A DNA stretch of 7,367 nucleotides from the NCBI GenBank assembly GCA_964540445.1, contig CAZIMF010000044.1:1-7367 (forward strand), read 5' to 3'. The position numbers and the translations under genes were made by a program. How positions within the stretch are numbered: the stretch's first letter is position 1; each line of letters starts with the position of its first letter. Below, piece after piece: positions 6,625-7,367 of the stretch. The stretch comes from JALQXV01 sp964540445 (lineage in GTDB: Bacteria > Patescibacteriota > Saccharimonadia > Saccharimonadales > 2-12-FULL-41-12). The notes below the pieces were generated by a model. That model did no database searches, was not told the origin of the DNA, and saw only the letters and a list, made by a program, of their open reading frames with translations.

Positions 6625-6653
6625 AAAATACCACAAAAGTGGTATTTCGTCAA
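6625..6653 (-). promoter_or_regulatory. leaderless-type promoter with an operator-like spacer
   Basis: On the minus strand TTGACG (6653-6648), exactly 17 nt, then TATTTT (6630-6625) form a good sigma-70-type pair. The -10 ends 6 nt before ATG 6618, placing the transcription start on the start codon. The spacer is almost entirely the inverted repeat at 6626-6647, so a protein bound there would block RNA polymerase. Confidence 0.6.
6626..6647. repeat. 9-bp perfect inverted repeat within a promoter
   Basis: AAATACCAC (6626-6634), loop AAAA, GTGGTATTT (6639-6647) pair without mismatch. If the mRNA starts at 6618 this repeat is not transcribed from that promoter, so it is more likely a DNA operator than an RNA terminator or attenuator. 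No gene reads into it from the right on the minus strand within the window. Confidence 0.65.
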
Positions 6654-6720
6654 ACATAGCTCTTGCTAGTGGGCATACTTTGCAACTTTGAAGACTTCCA
6701 AGTACCTTACATTTAATCGG

Positions 6721-6764
6721 TTGACAGCATTTATTTGTAAATTTATATACAAATATGTTATAAT
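6721..6764 (+). promoter_or_regulatory. promoter region of the 160-aa gene, leaderless type
   Basis: The downstream pair is TTGTAA (6735-6740), 18 nt, and a perfect TATAAT (6759-6764) whose end is 7 nt before ATG 6772, so transcription should begin at the start codon. A second overlapping option is a perfect TTGACA (6721-6726), 17 nt, and TATATA (6744-6749), starting near 6756. There is no Shine-Dalgarno before 6772. The overlap of these elements with the inverted repeat 6732-6755 suggests regulated transcription. Confidence 0.55.
6732..6755. repeat. inverted repeat TATTTGTA-N8-TACAAATA, candidate operator
   Basis: TATTTGTA (6732-6739) and TACAAATA (6748-6755) are perfect 8-bp arms around an 8-nt AT-rich centre. 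Arm centres are 16 nt apart, within the range used by dimeric repressors. The repeat covers the -35 of one possible promoter and the -10 of the other. Confidence 0.5.
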
Positions 6765-6771
6765 ATGTTCA

Positions 6772-7254
6772 ATGAGTGCTGAAATTAATGATTTTGTCGG
6801 GAACTGCGGGCAGTGTCCCAATGTACAAGCAGGGCTCGGAGCAATAGCCGACATCCAGACCCAGTGTCATCTGGCAACAGAGATTGCAATGTTAGACGAA
6901 ATAAATCCAGATTTGGCAGAGCAATTTGCCGATAAGTTCGTAACTGAATTTGCCACAGAAAAGCAAAAGGTTGAAGGGCTTGAAGAAATATCTGATATTT
7001 ATGACAGCGAGCAAAAACTTAGATTAGCAGCTGTAATCTTTTTAGATAGAATGACAAAAAGAAGAGAAAAAATTGAAAAGAAACTGGCAAGAATCACTAC
7101 AGAATGCCCAGGACCTTTTGAACTTAGCGGAAAAGACGAAAGAGATGATGAATTGCCCATAGAGTTAGAGATTATTGTTTGCTCCAGCCCAATGGCGCCT
7201 GAAGATGGCTACGAACGAGTGCGTATTAAGCGTAACTACCTTAATTTTAACTAA
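6772..7254 (+). CDS. uncharacterised 160-aa acidic protein with an N-terminal CxxC
   Basis: I do not recognise this family. The start at ATG 6772 is favoured over an in-frame ATG at 6688 because the extra 28 codons are AT-rich and overlap the promoter. The N-terminus has 'NCGQCPN' (C12, C15) and C32, a spacing that could bind zinc or iron or be redox-active. C112 and C137 are further single cysteines. Residues about 34-110 are strongly helical and charged ('MTKRREKIEKKLARI'), probably a helical hairpin or coiled coil. The tail (125-153) looks strand-rich ('LPIELEIIVCSS'). There is no signal peptide or membrane helix. It is transcribed alone, divergent from the 127-aa gene, and followed by a terminator-like hairpin. 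Confidence 0.75.
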   Translation: MSAEINDFVGNCGQCPNVQAGLGAIADIQTQCHLATEIAMLDEINPDLAEQFADKFVTEFATEKQKVEGLEEISDIYDSEQKLRLAAVIFLDRMTKRREKIEKKLARITTECPGPFELSGKDERDDELPIELEIIVCSSPMAPEDGYERVRIKRNYLNFN

Positions 7255-7257
7255 ATA

Positions 7258-7280
7258 ACCCAGCTATATGGCTGAGTCTT
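7258..7280 (+). terminator. candidate rho-independent terminator
   Basis: CAGCT (7261-7265) pairs with GGCTG (7270-7274, one G-T wobble) around a 4-nt loop. After one mismatch, AC (7258-7259) pairs with GT (7276-7277). CTTTAGTTT follows. It starts 4 nt after the TAA of the 160-aa gene. The hairpin is weak but correctly placed. Confidence 0.4.
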
Positions 7281-7304
7281 TAGTTTGGCTTAGGAGGTGA
7301 GAAA

Positions 7305-7367
7305 GTGCACATCTGCACCCATACTCGTAGTGAGCTGCTGCAAGTGGGTTGGATAATCATGCCTACA
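7305..7367 (+). CDS. start of an unidentified gene cut by the right edge
   Basis: GTG at 7305 opens a frame with no stop to the last base (21 codons, reading about MHICTHTRSELLQVGW...). A near-perfect Shine-Dalgarno AGGAGGTGA (7292-7300) lies at ideal spacing, which is the main support. ATG 7359 in the same frame is a weaker alternative start. The visible part is too short to assign. The strong ribosome site contrasts with the leaderless-type neighbours. Confidence 0.4.
   Translation, partial: MHICTHTRSELLQVGWIIMPT

Noticed and set aside
6257..6625. Plus-strand open frame of 122 codons opposite the 127-aa gene
   Set aside because: Its product is a Ser/Ala/Pro-rich low-information sequence, while the minus frame has a good promoter at its ATG and normal protein composition. 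Some doubt remains because neither has a recognised family.
6688..6771. 28-codon N-terminal extension of the 160-aa protein
   Set aside because: It runs through the TTGTAA/TATAAT promoter and inverted repeat, and is AT-rich with atypical residues.
1..7367. CRISPR array, tRNA, rRNA, insertion sequence or attachment site
   Set aside because: No regularly spaced repeats, no tRNA-like or rRNA-like segment, no transposase or integrase and no flanking direct repeats were seen.

Overview
The window holds nine or ten genes in two blocks. The organism looks like a Patescibacteria/CPR member, most likely a Saccharibacteria (TM7)-type bacterium. That is an inference from protein flavour (the kinase core 'SHQLRTPLTAIKW', a short YdeI/OmdA-like protein ending in a CCWxGCxHR motif), compact gene packing, moderate AT-richness, scarce Shine-Dalgarno sites and promoters that sit directly on start codons. 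No marker gene in the window proves the taxon. All nine complete stops are TAG or TAA, and none is TGA.

Left block (1-5863) is a signalling locus. A partial methyltransferase-like gene (1-546, +) converges on three minus-strand genes. In transcription order these are a soluble PAS histidine kinase (3037-1790), a receiver-only response regulator (1763-1365) and a protein joining an N-terminal HEPN-like RNxxxH region to a CBS pair (1284-550). Divergent from them is a plus-strand pair whose genes overlap by 11 nt: a single-pass membrane protein with a cysteine-containing extracytoplasmic domain (3154-3915), and a membrane histidine kinase with a large extracytoplasmic sensor domain (3905-5863). 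The two divergent promoters appear to share one -10 area near 3111-3118. The locus therefore has two kinases (one cytosolic, one membrane) and one receiver with no output domain. A natural hypothesis is that both kinases feed the one receiver, which acts by protein contact, possibly on the HEPN-CBS protein.

Right block (5864-7367) carries small genes: a YdeI/OmdA-like protein (6135-5869, -), an uncharacterised acidic 127-aa protein (6618-6235, -), a divergent 160-aa acidic, cysteine-containing protein (6772-7254, +), and the first 21 codons of a gene with a textbook Shine-Dalgarno and GTG start (7305 to the right edge). The first three have promoter-like -35/-10 pairs whose -10 ends 6-7 nt before the ATG, so they are probably transcribed as leaderless mRNAs. 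Two of these promoters contain perfect inverted repeats that look like operators.

No tRNA, rRNA, CRISPR array, insertion sequence or transposase was seen. No stretch over 300 bases lacks a gene; the longest gap is the 153-nt divergent spacer 6619-6771.
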